From Acerihabitans arboris (GTDB taxonomy: Bacteria; Pseudomonadota; Gammaproteobacteria; Enterobacterales; Enterobacteriaceae): a stretch of 64,000 nt of DNA. Both the position numbers and the translations under genes were made by a program. Numbering within the stretch: the stretch's first letter is position 1; each line of letters begins with the position of its first letter. The notes beneath the pieces were generated by a model. The model worked only from the letters and a program-made list of their open reading frames with translations, did no database searches and was not told the origin of the DNA. The DNA lies in the NCBI RefSeq assembly GCF_010131535.1, contig NZ_WUBS01000002.1, positions 405,684 through 469,683 on the forward strand. The letters run 5' to 3'. Below, in pieces: positions 43,986 to 53,054 of this stretch.

Positions 43986-46121
43986 GTGGGATATAGCGTG
44001 CTGACTTTTGCACCGGGCTTGCGGCGTTTTGCGTTCAGCAGCCGCTGGCGTTACAACCTGCGGATTTTTATCGCGCTCGGCGGCGCCGCGGCCCTTCCCT
44101 GGTGGCTGGACATGGCCACGCTGACCATCCCGCTGACCCTGGGCGTGGTTGCCGCGGCCCTGGCGGATCTGGACGACCGCCTCAGCGGCCGGTTGCGTAA
44201 TCTCCTGATCACCCTGCTGAGTTTTTTTGTCGCCGCGGTGTCGATTGAATTATTGTTTCCTTATCCCTGGCTGTTCGGCATCGGCCTGGCCGGTTCCACC
44301 TGCGGCTTTATCCTGTTGGGCGCCCTGGGGCAGCGTTATGCGACCATTGCCTTCGGCGCGTTGCTGATTGCCGTCTATACCATGCTGGGCGCCGCCATGT
44401 ACCAGACCTGGTATTTGCAGCCGGCGCTACTGCTGGCGGGCGCTATCTGGTATAGCGTGCTGACCTTGTTCGGCCACCTGCTGTTCCCTATCCGCCCGCT
44501 GCAAGACAACCTGGCCCGTTGCTATAGCAACCTGGGCCATTATCTCGACGCCAAGGCCAATCTGTTCGACCCCGATACCGAGGGGCCGGACGACAGCGCC
44601 CTTATCGAGGTGGCGATGGCGAACGGCAACCTGGTGCAGGCGCTTAATCAAACCAAGGCGTCGCTGCTGACCCGGTTGCGCGGCGATCGCGGCCAGCGCG
44701 GCACCCGCCGTACGCTACATTATTACTTTGTGGCGCAGGATATTCACGAACGCGCCAGTTCGTCCCATGTGCAGTATCGGCAACTGCGGGAACAGCTGCG
44801 CTACAGCGACGTGCTGTTCCGCTTCCAGCGACTGCTGGCGATGCAGGCGCGCGCCTGCGAATCCTTATCCCAGTCTATCCTGCTGCACCAGACCTATCAG
44901 CACGACGGTCGTTTCGAACGCGCCTTCAGTCATCTGGACGCCGCCATCGACCGGGCTGCGGTGCCCGGCCAGATAAAAGCGTTAAAACATCTGCTGAACA
45001 ACCTGCGCGCCATCGACGCGCAGCTGTCCACCATTGAATCGGAACAGGCTATTGCCCGCAGCAGCCCGGAAGAGAATAACCTGGCCGACGATAAGCTGAC
45101 CGGCTGGAGCGATATCCGCATGCGCATCAGCCGTAATCTCAGCCCGGAATCGGCGCTGTTCCGCCACGCCGTGCGGATGTCGCTGGTGCTGTGCATCGGC
45201 TACGCGTTTATCCAGCTGAGCGGGATGCGCTATGGCTATTGGATCCTGCTGACCAGCCTGTTCGTCTGCCAGCCCAACTACCAGGCGACGCGCCGCCGGC
45301 TGGCGTTAAGGATAGTCGGCACGCTGGCGGGCATCCTGATCGGCCTGCCAATCCTGTATTTTGTCCCGTCCATCGAAGGGCAAATGATATTGATTGTGGT
45401 CAGCGGCACGCTGTTCTTTGCCTTTCGCAACGTCCAGTATGCCCAGGCGACCATGTTCATCACCCTGCTGGTCATGCTGTGCTTTAACCTGCTGGGCGAA
45501 GGATTCGATGTCGCGGTGCCGCGGGTGTTCGACACCTTCGTCGGGTGCGCCATCGCCTGGGCCGCGGTCAGTTTTATCTGGCCGGACTGGCGTTTCCGGC
45601 GCCTGCCGGCGGTGATGAATAACAGCCTCTCGGCCAATTGCCGCTATCTCGACGCCATTTTGGTGCAGTACCACCAGGGCAGGGACAATCGCCTGGAGTA
45701 CCGCGTGGCGCGCCGGGATGCCCATAACCGCGATGCGGAACTGGCCTCGGTGGTATCAAACATGGCGGCTGAGCCCAGGACCCACAGTGAACTGCTGGAG
45801 TCGGCATTTCGCCTGTTGTGCCTTAACCATACATTCCTGAGCTATATTTCCACCCTGGGAGCGCACCGGGGACCGATTGCCGATCCGGCGCTGCTGCACG
45901 TGCTGGACGACGCCGCCTGTTATATGGACGACGCGTTGCAATACCAGGCGCAGTTCGCGCAGCGGGTAGATCAGGAGCGGGAACGGCTAATCACCCGCAT
46001 CCACCAGGTGCTGCCGGATCCGGAAGCCAGGGAACAGTTGGTTTTGCAGCAAATCGGCCTATTGCTTGAGCTGCTGCCGGAGCTGATTGCGCGCAAGCAG
46101 GATATTGAAAAACGGTCCTGA
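43986..46121 (+). CDS. yccS: FUSC-family inner membrane protein YccS
   Basis: A 711-residue member of the FUSC (fusaric acid resistance-like) family, close to E. coli YccS (717). It has two blocks of about five transmembrane segments each (residues 20-165 and 395-525), separated by a large soluble helical region. The second block starts with YAFIQLSGMRYGYWILLTSL. The transported substrate is unknown. It begins with GTG, right after yccF. The stop codon overlaps a long palindrome. Confidence 0.92.
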   Translation: MGYSVLTFAPGLRRFAFSSRWRYNLRIFIALGGAAALPWWLDMATLTIPLTLGVVAAALADLDDRLSGRLRNLLITLLSFFVAAVSIELLFPYPWLFGIGLAGSTCGFILLGALGQRYATIAFGALLIAVYTMLGAAMYQTWYLQPALLLAGAIWYSVLTLFGHLLFPIRPLQDNLARCYSNLGHYLDAKANLFDPDTEGPDDSALIEVAMANGNLVQALNQTKASLLTRLRGDRGQRGTRRTLHYYFVAQDIHERASSSHVQYRQLREQLRYSDVLFRFQRLLAMQARACESLSQSILLHQTYQHDGRFERAFSHLDAAIDRAAVPGQIKALKHLLNNLRAIDAQLSTIESEQAIARSSPEENNLADDKLTGWSDIRMRISRNLSPESALFRHAVRMSLVLCIGYAFIQLSGMRYGYWILLTSLFVCQPNYQATRRRLALRIVGTLAGILIGLPILYFVPSIEGQMILIVVSGTLFFAFRNVQYAQATMFITLLVMLCFNLLGEGFDVAVPRVFDTFVGCAIAWAAVSFIWPDWRFRRLPAVMNNSLSANCRYLDAILVQYHQGRDNRLEYRVARRDAHNRDAELASVVSNMAAEPRTHSELLESAFRLLCLNHTFLSYISTLGAHRGPIADPALLHVLDDAACYMDDALQYQAQFAQRVDQERERLITRIHQVLPDPEAREQLVLQQIGLLLELLPELIARKQDIEKRS

Positions 46122-46156
46122 TCCATAGTGCCACCTTCCTGGCGGCACTATGGATC
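46120..46156. terminator. Long palindrome between yccS and sxy, likely bidirectional terminator
   Basis: Two perfect 13-base arms, GATCCATAGTGCC and its complement, enclose an 11-base loop. The left arm begins within the yccS stop codon, and the right arm ends 9 bases before the sxy stop. It lacks a long T-run on either side. Confidence 0.55.
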
Positions 46157-46165
46157 AATCGGCTG

Positions 46166-46771
46166 CTAGCGGCAGGAGAGCCGCTCGAACCAGGCCAGGA
46201 GCTCGCTGCGTTGGCCTTGGGGCAGCGCGGCGTAATGGCGGCCCGCCAGCGCGCCCTCCAGCGCTAACAGCACCTTCACGCTCAGGTTATGCTTGATTTT
46301 GCGCAGCTTCAGATAGCTGCTTTTGGCGCCGTAGGCGCGCAACGCATCGATATCCTGGATACCCGCTTTCCATAACAAGCGCTCGATGCCCTGGCCGATG
46401 TTAGGTAAATCCTTTAACCGCAGGCTGGCCGCCTTGGCGCGGGTTTCATGCGTGGCCTCGTTTATGGCCTGGTGCGCCAGGCCCAGCAGCGTCTTGACCT
46501 CACCCCACAGGCGCTCGTCGACATGATAATAGTTAAGCGACACCGGCATGCCCCGCTTGGTGTAAATTAGCCGGCGCATTCCCTCGGCCAGGAAGATATG
46601 CTCGCTTTGCCGGGTACCCCGCAGATAAAGCTCATCGTCCAGGATCAGGCCGAACATGATCTTATCCGAGGCAATACTGTAACCGCCGAACTGCGAGCGG
46701 GTGGAGATATCACCCAAGGGGGAAAAAAAAATTTTTGCCTGTGAAATCCGGCAATTATGCAGCGCATCCAT
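46166..46771 (-). CDS. sxy: Competence/CRP-S regulator Sxy (TfoX)
   Basis: Sxy is the coactivator that lets CRP act on CRP-S sites of DNA uptake genes. The 201 residues carry the TfoX N-terminal domain (SPLGDISTRSQFGGYSIASDKIMFGLI) and the TfoX C-terminal domain with helix-hairpin-helix-like RLKDLPNIGQGIERLLWKAG. Length is near the E. coli protein (209). Convergent with yccS and divergent from sulA, the conserved layout. The 5' region of sxy shares the intergenic space with the sulA LexA box. Confidence 0.93.
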   Translation of the reverse strand: MDALHNCRISQAKIFFSPLGDISTRSQFGGYSIASDKIMFGLILDDELYLRGTRQSEHIFLAEGMRRLIYTKRGMPVSLNYYHVDERLWGEVKTLLGLAHQAINEATHETRAKAASLRLKDLPNIGQGIERLLWKAGIQDIDALRAYGAKSSYLKLRKIKHNLSVKVLLALEGALAGRHYAALPQGQRSELLAWFERLSCR

Positions 46772-46941
46772 GAACTTCTCCTTGTTGTGAACCGTGAGAT
46801 TCCTTACTCAACATTCGTAACCGCCAATAAAAATACGGTATTTTCCCGATGGGTTTCAACTTAATATCGGCCCGCCGGCCATAAAGTGGCAATTCTGCGA
46901 AGGTCATTAAATTTTTGGTTGATTTCCATGCCAATCCCCTA

Positions 46942-46961
46942 TACTGTGTTTTTATACAGTT
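46942..46961 (+). promoter_or_regulatory. LexA (SOS) box of sulA
   Basis: TACTGTGTTTTTATACAGTT fits the SOS consensus TACTGT(AT)4ACAGTA, with CTG-N10-CAG at 46944-46959. It lies 20 bases before the sulA start codon, where it would cover the promoter. Confidence 0.92.
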
Positions 46962-46980
46962 ACACAGGGGCGGACACATT

Positions 46981-47487
46981 ATGCAGACTCAATTCCATGC
47001 CATCTCTACTCCGGCGCAGCTTACCCAGGGTGAAAAGGCGGTCGATAAAACGACGGCCGCCGTGGGACAGGGTTTTATCAGCGAAGTGGTTTATTTCGAG
47101 GATCAGCCGGTTGTCGGACATATTCTGCTGCCGTTACTGCGTCTGTTGGGCACGCAGTCGCGCTGGCTGCTGTGGCTCACTTCATCGCGTAAATTGAGCC
47201 GCCCCTGGCTGGAGCAATCCGGGCTGCCGTTGGAAAAAATGGTGCAGTTGCGCCAGCCCACCGCTTTTGACACCGTCGCCGCGATGGAAAAAGCGCTGCT
47301 GACCGGAAATTACAGCGTCATTTTGGGTTGGTTTCCGACGGAATTGACGGTGGATGAAAAGATTCGCCTGCGCGACGCCGCGCAGCATGGAGGCACTTAC
47401 GGGTTCATTATGTACCCGCAAAATGAGGTTTGCCGCAAATCTGGACAGTTTTCAGGCTTAAAGATTCATTCTACTTTGTATCATTAA
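46981..47487 (+). CDS. sulA: SOS cell division inhibitor SulA
   Basis: SulA binds FtsZ and blocks septation during the SOS response, and is later removed by Lon. The 168-residue product has the conserved centre [20 protein letters not shown] (FtsZ-binding region) and the Lon-recognition C-terminus ending HSTLYH. The ATG at 46981 fits E. coli SulA (169 residues). An in-frame extension upstream would run through the LexA box and is rejected. It lies between sxy and ompA, the invariant enterobacterial order. Confidence 0.94.
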   Translation: MQTQFHAISTPAQLTQGEKAVDKTTAAVGQGFISEVVYFEDQPVVGHILLPLLRLLGTQSRWLLWLTSSRKLSRPWLEQSGLPLEKMVQLRQPTAFDTVAAMEKALLTGNYSVILGWFPTELTVDEKIRLRDAAQHGGTYGFIMYPQNEVCRKSGQFSGLKIHSTLYH

Positions 47488-47509
47488 GTAAATTTAAGAT
47501 TAATCTCAT

Positions 47510-47549
47510 AAGGGGCGTGAAAACCTGTGATTTACGCCCCTTTAATTTA
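47510..47549 (+). terminator. Terminator of sulA
   Basis: AAGGGGCGT and ACGCCCCTT form a stem around a 15-base loop, followed by TAATTTAG. It starts 23 bases after the sulA stop. Confidence 0.65.
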
Positions 47550-47836
47550 GAACAATCCAGTATATACGCGGTTCCCCGCCATCAACTGCGCCTAAAGCAC
47601 CCCCTGTTTTCCCGCCGATATCATCAATGAAGCCTATATGAAACGCTGTTTTTTATTAGCGGCTTACTACATCTTACTTGTAAGTTTCCCACTTCGTTGT
47701 AGACTTTAATTCGCCAGGGCTGCTCTATAACGCCTTATGGGCGATGTACAAAGGCAGAGCATGGACACTGGCAATGGAATATTTAAATTAGCTTTAAGAG
47801 CTCATTGCCTATTTGGATGATAACGAGGCGCAAAAA

Positions 47837-48919
47837 ATGAAAAAGACAGCTATCGCACTTGCAGTGGCACTGGCGGGTTTCGCGACCGTAGCGCAAGCCG
47901 CTCCGAAAGACAACACCTGGTACACCGGTGGTAAACTGGGCTGGTCCCAGTATCACGATACCGGGTTCTATGGTAACGGTTATGACAGCCGCATCGGCAA
48001 TGGTCCTACCCGCAACGATCAAATCGGCGCAGGTGCCTTTGTTGGTTACCAGGCTAACCCTTACTTAGGGTTTGAACTGGGTTATGATTGGCTGGGACGT
48101 ATGGCGTATAAAGGCAGCGTTGATAACGGTGCGTTTAAAGCCCAAGGCATTCAGTTGACCACTAAACTGAGCTACCCGCTTAACGATGACCTGGACATAT
48201 ATACCCGTCTGGGTGGTATGGTTTGGCGTGCTGATTCCAAAGCCAACTACAACAACGGAGCCGGTGGTCGCCTGAGCGATAACGATTCTGGCGTTTCTCC
48301 GTTGGCGGCTGCGGGTCTTGAATACGCAGTAACCAAAAACTGGGCAACCCGTCTGGAATACCAGTGGACCAACAATATCGGCGATGCCGGTACCGTTGGC
48401 GCACGTCCTGACAATGCCCTGCTGAGCGTGGGTGTTTCTTACCGTTTCGGTCAAGACGACGTAGCCGCTCCTGCACCGGCTCCTGCCGCTGCGCCGGCTC
48501 CGGTTGTTCAGACCAAACATTTCACCCTGCGTTCAGACGTACTGTTTGCTTTCAACAAGTCACAGTTGAAACCTGAAGGTCAGCAGGCTCTGGACCAACT
48601 GTATTCCCAGCTGAGCTCGATGGATCCTAAAGACGGTTCCGTTGTAGTCCTGGGCTTTACCGACCGTATCGGTTCTGAAGAATACAACCAGAAACTGTCC
48701 CAGGCTCGTGCTCAGAGCGTCGTGAGCTACCTGGTATCCAAGGGCATTCCTTCAGACAAGATTTCCGCACGTGGCATGGGCGAATCTAACCCAGTCACCG
48801 GCAATACTTGCGACAACGTGAAACCGCGTGCAGCGTTAATCAACTGCCTGGCGCCGGATCGTCGCGTAGAAATCGAAGTGAAAGGCATCAAAGAAGTAGT
48901 AACCCAGCCGCAGGCTTAA
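47837..48919 (+). CDS. ompA: Outer membrane porin/structural protein OmpA
   Basis: OmpA is an abundant outer membrane protein that anchors the membrane to peptidoglycan. After a signal peptide ([21 protein letters not shown]) come the eight-stranded barrel of about 170 residues, an Ala/Pro hinge ([14 protein letters not shown]), and the OmpA-like peptidoglycan-binding domain with [21 protein letters not shown]. The two late Cys residues (NTCDN and INCLAPDRR) form the family disulfide. The first surface loop ([20 protein letters not shown]) is longer than in E. coli. The ATG at 47837 has the usual MKKTAI start. Codon use looks optimised (few rare codons), as expected of a very highly expressed gene. 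Confidence 0.97.
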   Translation: MKKTAIALAVALAGFATVAQAAPKDNTWYTGGKLGWSQYHDTGFYGNGYDSRIGNGPTRNDQIGAGAFVGYQANPYLGFELGYDWLGRMAYKGSVDNGAFKAQGIQLTTKLSYPLNDDLDIYTRLGGMVWRADSKANYNNGAGGRLSDNDSGVSPLAAAGLEYAVTKNWATRLEYQWTNNIGDAGTVGARPDNALLSVGVSYRFGQDDVAAPAPAPAAAPAPVVQTKHFTLRSDVLFAFNKSQLKPEGQQALDQLYSQLSSMDPKDGSVVVLGFTDRIGSEEYNQKLSQARAQSVVSYLVSKGIPSDKISARGMGESNPVTGNTCDNVKPRAALINCLAPDRRVEIEVKGIKEVVTQPQA

Positions 48920-48940
48920 GTGTTATTAGCTTCATAAAAA

Positions 48941-48966
48941 AACCCCGCCCGGCGGGGTTTTTTATT
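48941..48966 (+). terminator. Rho-independent terminator of ompA
   Basis: AACCCCGCC-CGGCGGGGTT is followed by TTTTTATTTT. It starts 21 bases after the ompA stop. Confidence 0.92.
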
Positions 48967-48989
48967 TTCCGTCCCGCCGTTTCTCCCCG

Positions 48990-49445
48990 CTAGCCCTCTT
49001 CGCCGAGGATGGCTTTTAAATCTTCCTTTAGCGATGACATCTGCGTAGCATATTTTTCTTTGCGCTCCGCATCCTCCAGCAGGTTGACAATGGTTTCCGA
49101 GAGGGTCTTGCCCCGTCGTTGCGCCAATGCCGCCAAACGCTGCCAGACCAGGTATTCCAGATCGATGGATTTTTTACGCGTATGCTGATGCTCGGCGTTA
49201 AAATGACGTTTGCGCCGCGCCCGTATCGTCTGCTTCATACGATTATCAAGCGCGGGATTCATATTCTCCCGGATCCAGAGAATAATATTGTCTGGCTGGT
49301 GCTCGTAAAGCATCAGGGCGCCAACCGCCTCCTCCGCCGCGCTGTTTTCCTCATGGCGGGTGATACGCTCACCTTCGCGATGTTTTTTTACCAGATAGGT
49401 CCACTTCCATCCGGTTTCCAGGTTTTCAAGCTGTTGGTATTTCAT
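48990..49445 (-). CDS. matP: Macrodomain Ter protein MatP
   Basis: MatP organises the terminus macrodomain by binding matS sites and contacting ZapB at the division ring. The 151 residues have the four-helix N-terminal domain ([20 protein letters not shown]), a ribbon-helix-helix at residues 95-140 ([20 protein letters not shown]) and a C-terminal coiled coil for tetramer formation. The length equals E. coli MatP (150). It is convergent with ompA. Its gene position in this core block matches E. coli. Confidence 0.95.
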   Translation of the reverse strand: MKYQQLENLETGWKWTYLVKKHREGERITRHEENSAAEEAVGALMLYEHQPDNIILWIRENMNPALDNRMKQTIRARRKRHFNAEHQHTRKKSIDLEYLVWQRLAALAQRRGKTLSETIVNLLEDAERKEKYATQMSSLKEDLKAILGEEG

Positions 49446-49654
49446 AATGCGTTCACCTGTGACCGTGTAACGTTAAGCTGATAATAGCAGTTCCTCGGTC
49501 AAAATCCCCAACATTCATCATATTCTGTCTGTTTTTTAATCATCAACGGCGTCAAGTTTCCCTGAATAGCCTTTGAATGCAAGATGCGTGAGACTCGGAG
49601 AGGGAAATTCTTGTATAATCCCCGTTTCCCTGTTTAGCGACGTTACCTATTACC

Positions 49655-51406
49655 TTGACCATTAAACAATTAGAATGGAAATATTTAACTCCCGAGCTTT
49701 CGCCTTTCGAAGCGGTGTTTGCCCAACCCTACCAGCCTATGCCAGCACCTATGGATGTGCTGCAGCCTCGTTTGATGGATGGCCTGACGCAGTTTTGCCA
49801 TTCCCGCTCGCCGAGCCGTTTTATGCTGCTCACCGCGCAGGAAGATGAGGAATATTTCCAGTTAATCACCGAGACCGCCAAACAGCTGTTGCCCCCGGGC
49901 GAAAGCGTTATCGGCAGCCGTTATGTGATTACGGGTAATGGCGTGACGGTTCAACCCGCCACCCGGTCCGAGGACAATTTTGCCGGCCGGGCCCGCGGTA
50001 TTTACCAGACCTGGATCGAGCATGAGCAGCTGTTTGGCTGCGTCAGGTGTTACCGTGACGTCATCGATTTGCAGCCCGGCAAGATCCATGAAGCCAACGG
50101 CGGGGTGCTGGTATTAGGCGCCAAGGCCCTGGCCAGCCAACCGTTAATGTGGCTACGCCTGAAACAGATGATCATACAGCAGCGTTTCGACTGGCTGGCG
50201 CTGGACGAAACGCGTCCGTTGCCGGTGTCGGTGCCGTCGATGCCGCTCGATCTTCGCCTGATTATTATCGGCGATCGCGAGTCGCTGGCCGACTTGAGCG
50301 ACCTGGAGCCCGACCTGACCAGGCTGGCGCTCTATTCCGAGTTTGAGTCCGATGTGAAGATCCTGGCGCCGGAAGATATGCAAAACTGGTGCGCCTACGT
50401 CAACACCCTGCTGCGCAACCTGGCGCTGCCGCCACTGACCCCGGACGCCTGGCCGGAAATGCTCCGGCAGGCGGTACGTTACAGCGGCGATCAATACCAG
50501 CTGCCGCTTTGTCCGCAGTGGCTGACCCGGCGCTTCAAGGAAGCGGTGCTGTATAGCGAGCAGGGCGTCATTACCTCTGAAGCCTTGTATAACAGCAACC
50601 GGACGCGGATCTGGCGTGAAAGTTATCTCACCGAGCGTATGCAGGATGAGATATCCGAAGGACAGATCATGGTGGAAACCGAGGGAGCGATGGTCGGCCA
50701 GGTTAATGCGCTGTCGGTACTGGATTTCCCGGGTCATCCCCTGCCGTTTGGCGAACCCTCGCGCATCAGCTGCGTGGTCCATCTGGGCGACGGCGAAATT
50801 AACGATGTTGAACGTAAAGCCGAGCTGGGCGGTAATCTTCATGCCAAAGGCATGATGATCATGCAGGCGTTCCTGATGGCATCGCTGGAACTGGACCAGC
50901 AGCTGCCCTTCTCCGCATCGCTGGTCTTTGAGCAGTCCTATGGCGAGGTGGACGGCGACAGCGCGTCCCTGGCCGAGTTAAGCGCCTTAATCAGCGCTTT
51001 GTCCGGCAAACCCATCGTGCAGCAGATTGCCGTCACCGGTTCCGTGGATCAGTTTGGCCGCGTCCAGCCCATCGGTGGCGCGAATGAAAAAATCGAAGGG
51101 TTCTTTGCCCTGTGCCAGAGCCGTGGGCTGGATGGTTCCCACGGCGTGATTATCCCCGCCGCCAATGTGCGCCACCTGTGTCTGCATGAGGAGCTGGTCG
51201 AGGCGGTACGGAATGAGCAATTCCATATCTGGCCGGTGGAGACCATTGATGAGGCGTTGGAGTTACTGACCGGGATCCCTTACGATCACGAGCAGAAACC
51301 TAATCTGATTGCTTCAATACGCGAGCGCATCGCTTATATTAATCAGCACGAACGCCTGCGTTTACCCTGGGGATTCCGCTGGCTTAACTGGTTTAACCAG
51401 AGCTGA
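49655..51406 (+). CDS. ycbZ: Lon-related protease-like protein YcbZ (LonH)
   Basis: A 583-residue protein related to Lon proteases, like E. coli YcbZ (586). The C-terminal serine-lysine protease domain is intact, with the catalytic Ser in EVDGDSASLAELSALISALS and the Lys in GGANEKIEGFFALC. The N-terminal half holds a degenerate AAA region; I do not see a normal Walker A motif. The physiological substrate is unsettled. Start is TTG at 49655 (MTIKQLEWKYLTPE), which fits the E. coli N-terminus. It is followed by fabA on the same strand. Confidence 0.92.
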   Translation: MTIKQLEWKYLTPELSPFEAVFAQPYQPMPAPMDVLQPRLMDGLTQFCHSRSPSRFMLLTAQEDEEYFQLITETAKQLLPPGESVIGSRYVITGNGVTVQPATRSEDNFAGRARGIYQTWIEHEQLFGCVRCYRDVIDLQPGKIHEANGGVLVLGAKALASQPLMWLRLKQMIIQQRFDWLALDETRPLPVSVPSMPLDLRLIIIGDRESLADLSDLEPDLTRLALYSEFESDVKILAPEDMQNWCAYVNTLLRNLALPPLTPDAWPEMLRQAVRYSGDQYQLPLCPQWLTRRFKEAVLYSEQGVITSEALYNSNRTRIWRESYLTERMQDEISEGQIMVETEGAMVGQVNALSVLDFPGHPLPFGEPSRISCVVHLGDGEINDVERKAELGGNLHAKGMMIMQAFLMASLELDQQLPFSASLVFEQSYGEVDGDSASLAELSALISALSGKPIVQQIAVTGSVDQFGRVQPIGGANEKIEGFFALCQSRGLDGSHGVIIPAANVRHLCLHEELVEAVRNEQFHIWPVETIDEALELLTGIPYDHEQKPNLIASIRERIAYINQHERLRLPWGFRWLNWFNQS

Positions 51407-51470
51407 TGGGCTTGTCCGGAGTAACGATGTTAGTTAATGTGCGTGATTCATTGATAAAGGTTTGGATAAC

Positions 51471-51989
51471 ATGGTAGATAAACGCGACTCTTATACGAAA
51501 GAAGACCTGCTTGCCTGCAGCCGCGGGGAATTGTTCGGTAAAGAAGGCCCGCCGCTTCCCGCGGGAAATATGCTGATGATGGACCGCGTGGTCAAGATGA
51601 CCGAAGACGGCGGTAGTCACAATAAAGGTTACGTTGAAGCCGAATTGGATATCCATCCTGACATGTGGTTCTTTGGTTGCCATTTTATCGGCGATCCGGT
51701 CATGCCCGGCTGCCTGGGACTGGATGCCATGTGGCAGTTGGTCGGGTTCTATCTCGGCTGGCTGGGTGGCGAAGGCAAAGGTCGCGCGCTAGGGGTGGGT
51801 GAAGTGAAATTTACCGGTCAGGTACTGCCATCAGCTAAGCTGGTCACGTACCGCATCCATTTTCGCCGTGTGGTCAACCGCCGCCTGGTGATGGGCCTCG
51901 CCGATGCCGAAATGCTGTGCGACGGCCAGGTTATTTATACCGCCAGCGATTTAAAAGTGGGTTTATTTAAAGATACCGGCGCGTTCTAA
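51471..51989 (+). CDS. fabA: 3-hydroxydecanoyl-ACP dehydratase/isomerase
   Basis: FabA dehydrates 3-hydroxydecanoyl-ACP and isomerises the trans-2 to the cis-3 decenoyl product, the entry to unsaturated fatty acid synthesis. The 172 residues equal E. coli FabA. The active-site His lies in [21 protein letters not shown] (near residue 71), with the Asp of LGLDAMW about 14 residues later. The ATG at 51471 ([13 protein letters not shown]) is chosen over the in-frame ATG at 51462. It follows ycbZ by 64 bases and is convergent with rmf. Confidence 0.96.
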   Translation: MVDKRDSYTKEDLLACSRGELFGKEGPPLPAGNMLMMDRVVKMTEDGGSHNKGYVEAELDIHPDMWFFGCHFIGDPVMPGCLGLDAMWQLVGFYLGWLGGEGKGRALGVGEVKFTGQVLPSAKLVTYRIHFRRVVNRRLVMGLADAEMLCDGQVIYTASDLKVGLFKDTGAF

Positions 51990-52003
51990 CGCCTGAATAT
52001 AAA

Positions 52004-52028
52004 ACCTCCGCGAAAGCGGAGGTCAATT
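52004..52028. terminator. Terminator between fabA and rmf
   Basis: ACCTCCGC-GAAA-GCGGAGGT is a stable hairpin between the convergent genes fabA and rmf. It lacks a long T-run but could serve both. Confidence 0.6.
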
Positions 52029-52046
52029 CCTTTGCTGACAAGTGGC

Positions 52047-52214
52047 TTATAACGTCACCGACCTGTCCTCCATGGCCTTTCGCCAACCTCCCAACCAGTG
52101 AGACCGTGCATCCAAGGACTGAAAAGGACATATTTCACTTGAGCGTCCGGATAATCCCGCTTGATAGCCACGTGAATGCGCACGTTCAAGGCGATCTCGT
52201 TTTTGTCTCTTCAT
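52047..52214 (-). CDS. rmf: Ribosome modulation factor
   Basis: Rmf drives formation of inactive 100S ribosome dimers in stationary phase. The 55-residue basic product begins MKRQKRDRLERAHSRGYQAG and contains SLDARSHWLGGWRKAMEDR, close to E. coli Rmf. The start codon lies at 52214. It sits between pqiC and fabA, as in E. coli. In E. coli its expression follows ppGpp and growth-rate control, which I cannot confirm here. Confidence 0.93.
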   Translation of the reverse strand: MKRQKRDRLERAHSRGYQAGLSGRSSEICPFQSLDARSHWLGGWRKAMEDRSVTL

Positions 52215-52415
52215 GCCGTGTTTCCCTCATCTTGTTTGGTGGAAAGAAAACGGTAATCACATCTCTGCGATTACACTTTTATCTTTAACGATAACAGGAG
52301 CAGAAATCAACGCAGCATTTCACAAAAGCGTCATATCAAAAATGCATAATGGGCACATTTTGCCTTAATACGTGGTGCCCACACCCCGGTTAAGCTGCTG
52401 AAAAGACATTAAACA

Positions 52416-52466
52416 ACGCGCCTGGACCATTAATAAATCTTAACTGTGCCCGGCGCGTTTTTGTTT
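52416..52466 (+). terminator. Hairpin between rmf and pqiC
   Basis: ACGCGCC and GGCGCGT (with further pairing) enclose a loop of about 28 bases and are followed by TTTTGTTTT on the plus strand. It lies just after the pqiC stop and may act in both directions. Confidence 0.45.
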
Positions 52467-52481
52467 TAGAACGTTTTGTTA

Positions 52482-53054
52482 TTAAGGCAGCCGCGAAATT
52501 TGTCCCGCGGCATCCTTGCCGATTTGCAGCCAGCCCTGGGCCAATGTCCTCACCAGGGCGTCATACCCGTCCTGATCCTGTTTCAGGGCCAGGATGAACG
52601 GGTGGCGGCTGACCTGGCCGTTATGCGTCAGCAGCCATTCACCCTGGATAATCGCCCGGCCGTCGTAACGGCCGTGGAATCCGGTTACGTTGAATTCCAG
52701 CTGGTCCTGGTCCCCCTGCGCCTGGCTGGCGGAAACCAGTACGCCCGGCAGGGCGTTGCTTAAATTGGCGACCATGGTCTGCTGCAACTGTTGCTCCAGC
52801 GGGCTAGCCCACAGGTTATTGCTGGCGGTGACATAGCGTACGTCGCTCTCCTGGAACACCACGCCGCTGCCCGCCAGGTAATCCGAGACGTTGACGCGAG
52901 ACAGCCATACATGCCGCGCGCCGACGGCAGACGGCAGCCGCTGGCCGTCGTCGCTCGCCTGCGGCGCTATCGGCAGCTGGTAATAGTGCTTATCATTGTT
53001 GCCGCCACAGGCGACCAGCATGAACGCCAGCGCCACCAGGATCCCTTTTCTCAT
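52482..53054 (-). CDS. pqiC: Intermembrane transport lipoprotein PqiC
   Basis: PqiC (YmbA) is an outer membrane lipoprotein that contacts PqiB to complete a lipid path across the periplasm. The 190-residue product has a lipoprotein signal (MRKGILVALAFMLVACGG, lipobox LVAC) followed by an ABC-type transport auxiliary domain (DUF330; YYQLPIA and HVWLSRVNVSDYLAGSGVV). The start codon overlaps the pqiB stop (TAATG), so the genes are coupled. Confidence 0.93.
   Translation of the reverse strand: MRKGILVALAFMLVACGGNNDKHYYQLPIAPQASDDGQRLPSAVGARHVWLSRVNVSDYLAGSGVVFQESDVRYVTASNNLWASPLEQQLQQTMVANLSNALPGVLVSASQAQGDQDQLEFNVTGFHGRYDGRAIIQGEWLLTHNGQVSRHPFILALKQDQDGYDALVRTLAQGWLQIGKDAAGQISRLP

Noticed and set aside
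46915..46980. N-terminal extension of SulA
   Set aside because: The extension would be translated through the LexA box and promoter region; the ATG at 46981 gives the normal length.
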